From Dipteronia dyeriana (lineage: Eukaryota > Streptophyta > Magnoliopsida > Sapindales > Sapindaceae), in contig CM065301.1 of assembly GCA_032871835.1 (NCBI GenBank), positions 33,736,405-33,800,404 of the forward strand: a stretch of 64,000 nt of DNA, read 5' to 3'. Shown here one piece after another: positions 10,965 to 22,661 of the stretch (position 1 is its first letter; each line of letters opens with the position of its first letter). The translations under genes were made by a program, and so were the position numbers. A model generated the notes under the pieces. That model worked only from the letters and a program-made list of their open reading frames with translations. It ran no database searches and was not told where the DNA came from.

Positions 10965-12853
10965 TGTAGGGAAAAATTCGGTTCAAAACACGGCGGAAGC
11001 GTAGAATGAGGGTTTGATATATTTTAAAATTTTCCCTTTAAAAGAAAGAACCTTAAGTCTAGATTAATTAATGTATAATAAAAGTATCGTACCTGTTTAT
11101 CGTGACGATTGAACAAGCATCAAATTTAATCCGCAAGATCTTCAAATCCAATCATGAATTTGAATCACCTAGGAGTGTGGGCTCCCTTTTATTTAAATAG
11201 TATACCTGAGGATGGAAACAAACCAATCTCTTTATTTGTTAGTCAAAATAATCCTCAAAGAAGAAAATCAAAGAACGTTAGGTCACTTGTGAATTGTCAA
11301 TCAATTTGATTGAAACTCGCGTGAACCTAGATTCGATGTTATACATAAAATCTTTTAATGTAAAGGCTAGTAGTGCACTATTGAATACAAAACTTTCTTT
11401 CTTCCTTTTTCACTTTGCCAAATTTTCACACACCTATCTATAGAGTTGGGAGAAATTATCTATAGTAAGATTCAGATTCTCTACACTCAAAATTCTCTCT
11501 TGATCGAAATTTATCTCCAAAAAAAGGAAGTGGTCGAAATTTTTCTCTCTAAAAATTAGGTTGGCCGAATTCTACACTATCATATATATAATGGCCGAAT
11601 TCTTCATCCTTTTAATTTAGAAGACCAAATCCTCTACTAAGAAAGATTTACTTAGTGGGCAAGAATCCTTTCCTTATGCGGATTTACATGGGGACCAAGA
11701 ATCCTTTTCTACACCAAGACTCCTAATCCAACTCAAACAGTGTATTTATTCAATAACCAATTATTGAATATAATTAAATTGTGACTAAATCAAAAACTTC
11801 CTAATTTGACCTATTTTCAATTAAAGTCCTAATAGAAAACAAATACTTCCTAATTTGACTAGATAAATACATTCCTATTATTTATATACTTATCAAATTT
11901 AGTATTTGATACTTTTCATATACCAATAATAATATGATTCTAGGAGACCATCTCCTATTATGAAAAAGATTTTGACTTTTAATTAAATAAATAATTAATT
12001 AATAATTTAATTAACTTTCACTTAATAATAATAAAAAAACAATATATAAGGCTAATAAATAGTCCCTTACCGCCCAAGCCTATATATATGGGCCAAATAC
12101 TGTTTTTCCTATTTTATTAAATCCATTGGACTAAAATAAAAAGTCCACATGTGAAATAAACTCAATCTGACTAAAACAAACAAGTCCACAAGCATTAATA
12201 CAATTCTAGATGGACCCATAAATAGGTCCGGTAGAGTATATCAAGTGACCCATGCATGTTCGTGTAAATTGGGGACCTTGGCGGGCAATCTAAATTTAAG
12301 CTCCAATAGACATAACCTAATCACAATCAACAAATGATTCACTTAGGTCCGATCTACTAATTTTAGTTCATTCCACTAAAGAAATAAATTGAACTCTTAA
12401 ATAAAGATAGAATAAGTTATTATTTCTCAATCATACCCTAGACAATCTTAATGGAGAAACTGTATCATTGTGAAGAATACTAGTAATTAAGAAGGGCTCG
12501 TAGACCGCTTATAACTCTCCAAGTTACCATATTTACTCATATGACCACATTTTGAACTTGGATATTTTGACTTGTCCAGAAGCCATGTTTCAATAGACAC
12601 TATTGAAAACTAAACGTTAAGATTTATTATCTTATACCTCAGAACATCCATATGATGATATTCTACTCTCATTTATTAAATGGAGCCATAATGTCCATAT
12701 CTATAAATGAATTCCTCTATCGATTAACAAATGAATACCACCAAACTAACGAGGATAGACTATGCTATATAATAATCGTACTCATTGATAGCTCAAATGA
12801 TAACACTTGCAACTATAAGTCCATCATTACTCTTCGGGTTGAGATAGACTCTC
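10965..12853 (-). repeat. 5' LTR of C2, first part (split by B)
   Basis: Family C LTR from TGTAGGG at 10965. It is interrupted at 12853 by element B and resumes at 22275. The intact order is confirmed by C3, where the same bases run GATAGACTCTCTGATTATC without a break at 27283-27301. Confidence 0.9.
12849..12853. other. target-site duplication of B, left copy (CTCTC)
   Basis: Five bases flanking the 5' LTR of B, repeated at 22270-22274. The undisturbed target is visible in C3. Confidence 0.88.
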
Positions 12854-13189
12854 TGTAAGTTCCTCGGTTTTTGATTGGCTTATTTCGATTGACAAACCAC
12901 ATTTGGGGATAATTCTATAAGGGTAGTTTCGACCGGCCTTGCTCATGATCAAGTTCAAGCTTCAAAGGTATACCATTTGCTTAACTTCATTGAAGAGATT
13001 TAGTGCACACACTCACTCTAATGCATGTTTTGATCATCTTGCATTAATGTTTAATTGCCTTGTTATGTGCCTAATTTTATTCTCTCTTGCCTATTTAAAT
13101 TGATTTCATCTTGTGATTAAAGTGCCATGCCATGTAAGGCATTAGGATGCATTCCCTTCACCTATTTTCTCTAGCACAATTTATGTATG

Positions 13190-13445
13190 AGTGTGAAGGA
13201 AGCGAGCTGTGCGCCACTCAAGCAGTGCTAATACCAATGCAGGTTTCCAGTGGTCTGTCACTGGTGGTACGCTGGTCGTCATGCATACCACACCAGTGCA
13301 ACTCATCCAGCTGTTGCCCAGTTTGCTGTCGCTGGTCGTGCTTCCTTACCTTGCACCACTCCACTAGTGCCTAGCACAAAAAATAGCTTATGTGATGGTG
13401 GTGCACTACTCGACCAGCGCCACCACCAGTGCACAATACAACTTT
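13190..13445 (+). repeat. CCAGTG/CACTGG palindrome cluster in the B LTR
   Basis: Many copies of CCAGYG or its complement lie in about 250 bp, including the hairpin CCAGTG/CACTGG at 13247-13264. The matching block in the 3' LTR is 21080-21305. Short ORFs across it are by-products of the GC content. Confidence 0.75.
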
Positions 13446-13486
13446 AGGGCAATTTTGTTAAAACGATATAGTTTCATTTCGGGCTT

Positions 13487-13500
13487 CATATAAATATATC
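13487..13500 (+). promoter_or_regulatory. TATA box of the B 5' LTR
   Basis: CATATAAATATATC lies about 840 bases before the LTR end and downstream of the palindrome block; the same sequence is at 21356-21369 in the 3' LTR. It is the likely core promoter for genomic RNA. Confidence 0.65.
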
Positions 13501-14329
13501 ATCTTCTTCCTAACTCGTTTTTAAGAGCTTCAAAACCCTTTTTTTATGTGAGAAAAGTTTTCTTGGTTAGAGAAGCTCCAATAAGCCATTTTTACTCAAC
13601 CAAACTTCAAAACACAATCATCAAGCATCCTTCAAGCATGGGTCTCATGATTGTTCATGACTAGGTATTCTCTACATGATTTAGACTTAATAGTTTCATT
13701 AATAGCTTTTATGACGTGCTTGTGGTGTTAGTTGTTGATTTAGATCATTGATTAGTGAAAACTAGAATTTAGGACGGTTTTACCCTTCTAGCTAATTCTT
13801 TTTGCCTTTGTATTTAGAACGTTGATATCTAGGATTTGCTTTTCTTGTCATTATTAATCCTAGATAAGCTTGAATGTTTTGACCTAGCATTTTTGCGTAT
13901 ATAATATTCCTGCATATTCACTTAGGTTGCCATTATCTCTTCATTGTTGATTAAGCTTGTGGCTAAGTGGTTAGTGCACAAGGTTGGTGATCCAAAATCA
14001 CTATAAAAAGCCCGTTGGGTAGACTAAAAGGGTTAGTAACCGTATTGGTGTGACGAGAGGTCAACCTAGGTTGTAAACTTTCATTCAATAGTGGATTTTG
14101 AGGATCGAGTGTGGCACACTGAACAACCTGTGGTTTTTCCCATTTGGAGGATTCCCACGTATATTTTGCATTTTGTTATTGCTTTATGTTTATTGTCATT
14201 TATTTGAACACTTGTTAGAATGATGTAGTTCTCCTAATATTAATTAATTCATAAAATTGTTAATCCATTTTATTAAAACCTGTTCACCTCTTTCAAGGTT
14301 TATAGACACACTTTCTAGGGAATTTCAAC

Positions 14330-14341
14330 CGGTATCAGAGT
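14330..14341 (+). promoter_or_regulatory. primer-binding site of B
   Basis: CGGTATCAGAGT, two mismatches from TGGTATCAGAGC, two bases after the LTR end. Confidence 0.85.
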
Positions 14342-14463
14342 TGGTGCCTAGATACATTTAGGTGATATGTGCTTTGTGTGTGTCGTGCTTGGTGCATTTT
14401 GATTGTTTATTTTTGTTGTTGTGTGACATTGCATTTGCATTACATTCATTATCCTCAAACACT

Positions 14464-16440
14464 ATGAGTGGAAATGGTGGTAGTCCTGAGGAAGCCTCAA
14501 GCACAAGACCCTCTTTGCTCAATGGGATGAATTATGCGTCTTAGAAGGAAAATATGGAATCATATCTTTACCAAATTGATGACTGGGCTTGGATGGTAAT
14601 AAAAGATGGTTATGTTCTTCTGAAGATGACTAATGATGGTGTAGAAGCTCTCAAGCCTAAGTCTAGTTGGAGTACTCAAGAGTTTAAAGCATCCAAGTGG
14701 AACAACAAGGCTATGCATGCCATACTTTGGGCGATGGATGATAATCAATATAAGTTGGTCCAAAACACTAGGATTGCAAAAGAGGCTTGGGACATTCTTC
14801 AAATGGCTCATGAAGGAACCGAAGTAGAAAAGGACTCAAAGCTCCAAGTCCTCCAAATGCAATTTGAGATGATTAGGATGGAGGAGCATGTTCAATGACT
14901 TTTAAGTGAAGTTGATGGATATTTTCAATTAAAACCATCAACTTGGTGATCCCTATTCGGATATAAGAATCAAGCAAAAAATTATGAGGTCACTTCTGTC
15001 AAGGTTCGAATCAAAGGTGATGGCACTTGAGGAGAATAGTGAGTATAAGAATATGAAACCAAGTGAAGTCATTAGAAGACTTCTAGATTTTGAGTCTAGA
15101 TAGACCACCACACCCACACATCCAAAGAAGCAAAAGATTATTACCTTGAAGACCTCCAAGGTTGAAGGAGATGATGAGGACTCAGATGAAGAAATGGCCC
15201 TCATGGTTAGAAGATTCAAGAAATTCATGAAGTTTGAAAGGAAAGGATTTGGGTCCAAGGGAAAGGAAGTGAAGAAGAAAACTCCTTTCAAGAATATGAA
15301 AAGGTCTCAAGAGAGTGACTCCAAGAAGGGAATTCAATGCTATGAGATAGTGAAGACTTAAAAGAGGGAGAAAAGTCTTCAGATCATGAAGATAGAGTTG
15401 CAAACTTTATTACCTTCATAATATCTCATAATGACAAGGAAGTTGTGAGTAATAAGGAAGAAGTAGATGACTCTAGTGATGAGAGTACCTCTTCTAACTC
15501 TATGTTTGAGATTGATGAGGAAATGGACTATGTGGACTTTATGAAGTTCTTTGAAAAGTCTAGAATGAAGAAGAAAAAGGAGATTCAAGAGTTGAAAAAG
15601 GGGAGAATCTCAAGTTGACTTCCAAGGTAACTCACTTGAGTGAGAAAGTAAAAAGTGGAAAAGAGTTAAAAGAGAGCTTTAAATTGGAGCTTATGATCAT
15701 GAAGAATAGTGAAGAGAACTTGAAGATTGAGCTTAGGAAAGCAAAAGATTTGGTTACCGAGATAACATCCGGAACCGAGAAACTTGACAAGATGCTATCA
15801 AGTGGGAAGAGTCCTAGTGATAAGAAAAGCCTAGGATATGTTGAAGGCAAGGATGCCACTTCCCTAAAGAAGACCATCTTTGTCAATAGTTAAGAGGTTA
15901 GAGAAGTTCAAGCTTCACACCAACCAATGAGATCGGCCAAAGTTAGAGAATTATAAAAACAAGCTCAAATAAAGGCTCCAACAAAGCCTCAAGCTAAAGC
16001 TCGTCCTTAAAAAGCTAGAGCTCATCAAACAAGACCTCAACTTCCAAGGAGCTCTCAAAGTCAACAAAGGATTTTTCACCCACAATCAAGAAGCAAAGCT
16101 AATTCGGCTCAACAACTTAGGGTGTTTCAAATAAGAGATTCGGCTCAACATCAAAGGACAACTCAAAGAAGAGGGAAGTCTTCCATGCTTGCACAAGGAT
16201 ATGGTATGCATTCTTACTTTACTCCTATTTTCCTTTATTGTGGTGTTAAAGGTCACATAAGGCCAAATTGTTTAAAATTTATTAGGTTGTGTCGTTTTGA
16301 AAGCATGATTGAGAAAAACATGCTTAGAAGAACCAAAATGCATGCACCTAGGAATTTTAGAACAAATGAACCCAAGGCTCCTAGAAATGACAATGTTGCT
16401 ACTAGGTGGACTACAAAAAATGAGTATTTTAGCCATGTGG
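14464..16440 (+). pseudogene. gag of B
   Basis: A UBN2-type gag that would form the particle and bind RNA. The ATG at 14464 opens MSGNGGSPEEASSTRP. TAG at 14542 replaces the conserved Trp of the NYAxWKxxM motif, and a TGA at 14896 ends the first frame. Homology continues in other frames through charged, coiled-coil-rich stretches (about 15146-15361 and 15615-15893) to a zinc knuckle at 16230-16271, whose first Cys is Phe (FLYCGVKGHIRPNC instead of CX2CX4HX4C). The same knuckle in E has lost a different Cys. At least three frameshifts and several stops show that it is dead. The end point is approximate because gag and protease are one polyprotein. Confidence 0.88.
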
Positions 16441-17740
16441 CCCAAGTGGCCTTGAAGGCCAAAGCCTCTAACACTTGGTATCTTGATAGTGGTTATTCTA
16501 AGCACATTACCAAAAATAAGAGTTTCTTTGAGACTCTTGTTATGGAGGATGGTGGATTTGTCACCTTTGGTGATGGTTCACGTAAGAAGGTTTTATGAAA
16601 AGAAAACATATCTATCCCCAGTTTGCCCTCCTTACCCAATGCTCCTTATGTAGATGGCTTGCAAAGTTGACTGCTCAATTCTAAAAGAAGATGGACAAGT
16701 TTTATTGAAAGGCAAGAGATCAAGTGACAATTGTTATTGTCTTGATTCCAATGACATCTCTTGTAATTTGTCTAGTTGTGATCAAGTTGAATTATGACAT
16801 CAACGGTTAGGTCATATGAATTTCAAAGACTTGAAAGTTCTTGAGAGGTTGAATATTGTGAGAGGCCTTCCCAAGTTTGGAAATAGGATTGAGGGAGTGT
16901 GTAGACCTTGTCAACAAGGAAAGCAAACTAAGAGTGTGCATAAGAAGGGTAATTATCTCGCCACCAATGAGCCATTAGAGCTTCTTCATATGGACCTTAT
17001 GGGTCTCATGCAAACCGAGAGTCTCGGCGGCAAAAGGTACATCTTTGTGCGTGTTGATGATTTTTCTAGATTTAAATGAACCTACTTTCTTATAGAAAAA
17101 TTTGAAAATTTTGAAAATTTGAAAATGCTTTGAACTAAAATTCAAAATGAGAAGGATTCTAAAAAAATGCATTAAGAGAATTATGAGTGACCATAGGAGA
17201 GAATTTGAAAATGTTTGCTTTGAAAATTTTTGTGACAGTCTTGGCATCTCCCTTGAGTTCTCGGCTCCTTGAACTCCTCAACAAAATGGGGTTGTAGAGA
17301 GGAAGAATAGGGTTCTCCAAGAGATGGCTCGTGTGATGTTGCTTAGCAACAATGTTCCTAGGATTCTTTGGACCGAGGCCATGAATACAACTTGTTATAT
17401 AGGAAATAGAGTGTTTTTAAGGCACGGTACTAGGCAAACCTCCTATGAATTATGGAAGGGAAGGATGCCAAATGTTAGCTACTTCCACTCATTTGGAAGC
17501 AAGTGTTGCATTCTAAATGACTGTGATCAACTTGGCAAGTTTGATGCTAAGAGTGATGAAGGGATTTTCATTGGCTATGCCCTAAATAGTAAGGCCTATA
17601 TAGTTTTTAATTTGAAGACACGAAGTGTCATGGAATCATCTAATGTGGTCATAGATGATTGTAGGCCTAAGGTTAGTAACCATGATGAAGAGATTAGTGT
17701 GTTTGATGATTCTTCATTGGAGAAGATTGGTGAGACTTAA
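16441..17740 (+). pseudogene. protease and integrase of B
   Basis: The aspartic protease site WYLDSG is at about 16476-16493. It is followed by the integrase zinc finger (QRLGHMNF and CRPCQQGKQ) and an integrase core with the catalytic acids still visible: Asp in LLHMDLMG (codon 16993), Asp in the SDHRREF stretch (codon 17189) and Glu in GVVERKNR (about 17295). Integrase would insert the cDNA into the host genome. TGA at 16795 replaces the conserved Trp before HQRLGH; further stops lie at 16596 and 17077, and a Pro-Gln-Gln-Asn stretch is preceded by another. After the core, the copia GKFDAKSDEGIFIGY motif is clear (about 17537-17581). Several frameshifts; non-functional. Confidence 0.9.
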
Positions 17741-19488
17741 AGTGATGAGAAATCAATTCTTGAAAAAGAGGTCTCTCAATCTCTTGATAGAGATCCTACT
17801 TTGGACTCTAAGGAACCCGTTCCTTGGGTTAGACTTCTCAACAACAAGATTGACATTCTTAGAGATGTGAATGAGGGTGTTAGGACTAGGCGTCAATTAG
17901 CCAATCAAATTAGCTATACGTGTTACACCTCTCAAATTGAACTGAAAAAGGTTGATGAAGCCTTAAGTGATGAGTTTTGGGTTCTTACTATGCAAGAAGA
18001 GCTAAACCAATTTAAAAGAAATAAGGTTTGGACTTTAGTTCCTATACATATGGACATTGTGGCTCCATTTATTGATAGGCACTAATATGATAGGCACCAA
18101 AAGGGTCTATAGGAACAAATCCATTGAGGATGACAATATTGTGCGGAACAAGGCTAGACTGTAGTACAAAGGTACTCTCAAATTGAAGGTATCAACTTTA
18201 AGGAGAATTTTGCTCCTGTTGCCCGATTAGAGTCTATTAGGCTTCTCTTATCCATATCTTGTGTGCATAAGTTTAAATTGCATCAAATGGATGTTAAGAG
18301 TGCCTTCCTCAATGGCTTCTTACAAGAGGAAGTGTCTTTTGAGCAACCCAAGGGGTATGTGGATCCACACCACCCCAATCATGTTTATCGCCTCAAGAAA
18401 TCACTATATGGGTTGAAACAATCACTAAGGGCTTGGTATGAGTGCCTCACTCTTTATCTTGTTGACAGTGGCTACTATAGAGGAAGTGTTTACAAGGCTT
18501 TGGTCATCAAGTGTACAAAAGATGAGCTATTCATAGCTCAAATTTATGTTGATGACATCGTTTTTGGTTCCACCAACAACTTGAAAGTTAAACAATTTGT
18601 TGATGTCATGACTCATGTGTTTGTAATTAGCATGGTTGGTGAACTAAATTACTTCATAGGATTGCAAATCAAGAAAATGCATGATGGGATCTTCATATTC
18701 CAAGCAAAATATGCCAAGAACCTATTGAAGAAATTTGGCCTTGAGAATATCAAGCATTGTGACACACCTATGAGTACCACATTGAAACTTAGCAAGGATG
18801 CTAGTGGGAAAAGAGTGGATCAAAGCCTATATCGCACATGATAGGGAGCTTACTATACTTGACAGCTAGTAGGCCCGATATAGCCTTTAGTGTTGGTGTG
18901 TGTGCTAGGTACCAAGCCAATCCTAAGAAATCCCATCTCTCCTTCGTGAAGAGAATCATTCGATATGTGAATTGGACATCCAACTATGGGATATGGTACT
19001 CTTTTGATACTAATGCTAGCTTAGTTGACTTTAGTGATACAGATTGGGCAGGAAATTGTGATGATAGAAAGAGTACATCGGGCGGTTGCTTCTTCCTAGG
19101 GAAAAATCTTATGTCATGGTTTTGCAAGAAGTAAAATTCCATATCCTTATCTATTGTTGCGGCAGAGTACATAGCTACCGGGAGTGCTTGCACACAACTC
19201 ATATGGATGAAGCAAATGCTTGTGGATTATGGCTTTGAACAAGATACTCTAACCCTTTATTGTGATAACATGAGTGCCAATAATATTTCAAAATATCCTG
19301 TCCAACATTCTATAACCAAGCATATTGACATTAGACATCATTTCATTAGAGAGCTAGTTGAGAGCAAATGCATTGCACTTGAACATGTGGGCACAAATGA
19401 TCAACTACCAGACTTGTTTACTAATCCTTTAGATTCAACTAAGTTTAAATCTCTTAGTAGGTCTATTGGGATTTGTCATATGCATTGA
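17741..19488 (+). pseudogene. reverse transcriptase and RNase H of B
   Basis: RT begins after a linker with RTRRQLANQISYTCYTSQ. Key boxes are HQMDVKSAFLNG (about 18281-18316), YGLKQSLRAWYE and YVDD at 18545-18556, so the RT active site is intact. A one-base deletion at 18836 (CGCAGCATG to CGCACATG) shifts the frame just before MIGSLLYLTASRPDI. RNase H follows, with DWAGN, a TAA at 19132 in place of the Gln of CKKQNSISLS, and HIDIRHHFIREL. The stop is at 19486-19488. The frame around 18080-18260 is also broken. The domain order and motifs make the assignment secure. Confidence 0.92.
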
Positions 19489-20721
19489 TGAGTTTTGGTG
19501 TTTGACCCCATATGGGGAGCTCAAGCAAAGAAAGCGAATTTGCATTTCAATAAGAAAATAATTGTTCAATTTTATGCTCTTTAATTAGTTGATTGAGTAT
19601 CTTGGGTGCATATATTTTTATATGATTTTTTTTAATAAGTGTGTCTTCGCCTTATTTGAAATGCATTTCACATTTGTGTTCAAACATGCATTTTGGACTA
19701 GGAAATTTGATTGGGAAGTACATGTGATTGACCCAAAGTTTATCTCCATGTTTATGAAAACTTGATCTTGACATGATTAAATTGATATGCATGATGAATT
19801 TATTGAATGCTTTAAAATGATTGCAAATTTATGTGACAGTGACTTTTGAGACTTTAATCAATAAGGATATCGTATCCATTTCAGGGATTTCACAGTCCAA
19901 TAGTATCTCTCTCTCTCTCTTTACTTGTTGAACAAGGCTACTATCATTAGTGCATTTCGCCCCGAAAAATCTAAAACGGAACAATAGTCGCTCATGTCTT
20001 GTTTAGCTTCTTGATAGTTGCTCTTATCTTTTGTTAAAATATATCTTGTTCTTCCATTGACAAATTGGTACAAATTAGTTTGACTTCTCTTGGAACCTCA
20101 TGCTCTATTTTCCTTTGCCAAATACCATGCTTTTGGAAGTTAATGTTGCATGTATTTCATTCAAGGCAATCTTTTCACACATTTTCCAAAAATCAAACTT
20201 CCTTGAATTTTTCTCTCTCTCTTAATTAACTTGCATAAAGTTGTTATATATGATTATGAATTTGCATTTCAAATATCTCTCTTTGCTAAAACGTCCCGGT
20301 TGGGAAATACTCATTTGCCTATCTTGTTACAAAAAGGGGAGAAATGTTGGATTTAGGGGGAGTTTATGTTGCTTAGTTTGTGTTGCTTTTGCATATGAGG
20401 GATGAGTTTGTGTTGCATTTGCATATGATAGGAGAATACCTTTTTAGGGGGAGCATTTGCATGAGCATTGTTGATTGCATGTTACTTGTTTTTATTTCAA
20501 GCAAATTGCGCTTGTTTTTATTTATCTTGATCCCTCACATACACTTATCTTGGAATGTGTAGTTCTTTGTTTTGTAGGGATGATCATTCTACAAGGGATA
20601 AAAGATTTGAAGATTTGTCTTTAGGTATCTTTTTGTAATATAAAATGTGTTTGTTGAACTCTTGTTGTTTCTTTTTGTTGTAAGGATACTTTCTGAATAA
20701 GTGGTTTTGTCACGAAATAGC
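19489..20721 (+). other. 3' spacer of B
   Basis: A 1.2-kb non-coding spacer with a short CT run (about 19904-19920) and polypurine motifs near 20332-20341, 20355-20362 and 20445-20452. Parts are similar to the spacers of D1 (36300-37450) and, on the reverse strand, E (27830-28490) and D5 (54600-55540). No env-like gene is recognised. Confidence 0.75.
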
Positions 20722-20734
20722 CAAAGGGGGAGAC
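20722..20734 (+). promoter_or_regulatory. polypurine tract of B
   Basis: CAAAGGGGGAGAC next to the 3' LTR; primer for plus-strand synthesis. Confidence 0.88.
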
Positions 20735-22269
20735 TGTAAGTTCCTCGATTTTTGGTTGGCTTGTTTCGATTGACAAACCACATTTGGGGATGCTCATTTA
20801 AGGGTAGTTTAGGTAGGCCTTGCTCATGATCAAGTTCAAGCTTCAAAGGTATATCATTTGCTTAACTTCATTGAAGAGATTTAGTGCACACACTCACTCT
20901 CATGCATGTTTTGATCACCTTGCATTAGTGCTTAATTGCCTTGTTGTGTGCCTAATTTTGGTATCTCTTGCATGTTTAAATTGATTGTATCTTGCGATTA
21001 AAATGCCATGTCATGTTAGGCATTATGATGCATTCCCTTCACTTTTTTCTCTTGCATAATTAGTGTATGAGTGTGAAGGAAGTGAGCAGTTCGCCACTCG
21101 AGCAGAGCCAACACCAGCGCAGCTTTCCAGTGGTCTGTCGCTGGTGGTGCTGTGGTCGTCATGTGCACCACACCAGCATAACTCATCCAGTGGTAACCCT
21201 ATTGGCTGTCGCTGGTCGTGCGACACTACCCTACGCTACTCCACAGGCATCTAGCATAAAAAATAGGCTGTGCGCTACTAGACCAGTGCTACCACCAGCG
21301 CACATTACAACTTTTAGGTAGTTTCGTTAAAACGATGTAGTTTCATTTTGGGCTTCATATAAATATATCATCTTCTTCCCAACTCATTTTTAAGAGCTTC
21401 AAAACCCTATTTTAGTTTGAGAAAAGTTTTCTTGGTTAGAGAAGCTCCAAGAAGCCATTTTTACTCAACCAAACTTCAAAACACAATCATCAAGCATCTT
21501 TCAAGCATCTTTCAAGCATGGGTCTCTTGATTGTTCATGACTAGGTATTCTCTACATGCTTTATGCTTAATAGTTTCATTACTATGACATGTATACCTAG
21601 GGCTTAGCGTTTAATGCAAATTAAATGCATGCCTTGTGGTTAATAGCTTTTATGACATGCTTGTGGTGTTGGTTGTTGATTGAGATCATTGATTAGTGAT
21701 AGCTAGAAATTAGGACGGTTTTACCCTTCTAGCTAATTCTTCTTACCTTTGCATTTAAAACATTGATATCTAGGATTTGCTTTTCTTGTCATTATTAATC
21801 CTAGATAAGCATGAATGTTTTGACATAGAAATTTTGCATTTAGAATATTCATGCATATTCACTTAGGTTGCCATTATATCTTCATTGTTGATTAAGCTTG
21901 TGGCTAAGTGATTAGTGCATAAGGTTGGTGATCCAAAATCACTATAAAAGGCCCGTCGGGTAGAGTGAAAGGGTTAGTAACTGTATTGAGTATGATAGGA
22001 GGTCAACCTAGGTTGTAAACTTTCATTCAGTAGTGAATTTTGAGGATCGAGTGTGGCGCACTGAACTGCCCGTTGTTTTTCCCATTTGGAGGGTTTCCAC
22101 GTATATTTTGCGTGTTGTTATTGCTTTTTATTTATTGCCATTTATTTGAACACTTGGTAGAATGGGGTAGTTCTGCTAATATTGATTAATTCTTAAAATT
22201 GGTAATCAATCGTATTAAAACCTATTCACCCTCTTCTAGGTTTATAGACACATTTTCTAGGGAATTTAA
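20735..22269 (+). repeat. 3' LTR of B (1535 bp)
   Basis: Starts TGTAAGTTCCTCG after the polypurine tract. It ends AGGGAATTTAA, a change of the terminal CA to AA compared with the 5' LTR. It contains the palindrome block, TATA box (21356-21369) and conserved box (22074-22110). The 61-base segment absent from the 5' LTR lies around 21582-21642. Confidence 0.92.
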
Positions 22270-22274
22270 CTCTC
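22270..22274. other. target-site duplication of B, right copy (CTCTC)
   Basis: Matches 12849-12853; the C2 LTR then continues TGATTATC as in C3. Confidence 0.88.
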
Positions 22275-22660
22275 TGATTATCTTCAAGAGAAAACTTTTA
22301 TCCACTGACGGTTCTAGATAAAGCATTTCACTGTGATCCTATTCAATGCACCCAGTGCACTAGATTCTTTTGCCCAAAGCACCACACTTTGATGATTTTA
22401 GACACATTAAAACACATTTGATCCCACTCAGTTGCTAGCAAAAGAATCTACAACTTTGACAAGATAAAGGAGTCTAACATTTATCTCAAGTTGTGAATAT
22501 TATTCAAGACAAACTAAAGAGTTGTGTCTACCTCATACATATCCAGATGTACGAATAATTCTTCTTTTCTCGTAGTCTTTTGACCTTATGATTATTTACT
22601 TTTTAAAATTATAATAATTAAAATATAAATGCTATTAGATTTTTTAAACTAGAAAACATT
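22275..22660 (-). repeat. 5' LTR of C2, second part, truncated
   Basis: Continuation of the C2 LTR after B. It lacks roughly the last 75 bases, including the TGTTGGGATT terminus seen at 9199 and 27743, and passes through an AT-rich junction into C3 integrase sequence at about 22660-22676. Confidence 0.82.
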
Positions 22661-22661
22661 T

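Larger units (their letters stand above)
12854..14327 (+). repeat. 5' LTR of B (1474 bp)
   Basis: Starts TGTAAGTTCCTCG and ends AGGGAATTTCA. It contains a GC-rich block (13190-13445) with inverted CCAGYG/CRCTGG motifs, a half-palindrome AAAACGATATAG, a TATA box and the conserved box at 14131-14170. Compared with the 3' LTR it lacks 61 bases corresponding to about 21582-21642. Confidence 0.92.
12854..22269 (+). mobile_element. element B: complete Sirevirus-like copia, 9416 bp
   Basis: Full structure: 5' LTR (12854-14327), PBS (14330-14341), gag, protease, integrase, RT, RNase H (14464-19488), a spacer with polypurine motifs, polypurine tract (20722-20734), 3' LTR (20735-22269) and a matching CTCTC duplication. 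The enzyme order PR-IN-RT-RH is copia. All five enzymatic regions are recognisable but carry stops and frameshifts, so this copy is not autonomous. The LTRs differ by a 61-bp indel and many substitutions, so the insertion is old. Confidence 0.93.

Noticed and set aside
13147..13447. Overlapping ORFs in a GC-rich stretch, also at 21063-21321
   Set aside because: They sit in the palindrome block of the B LTRs; GC-rich low complexity explains the openness.
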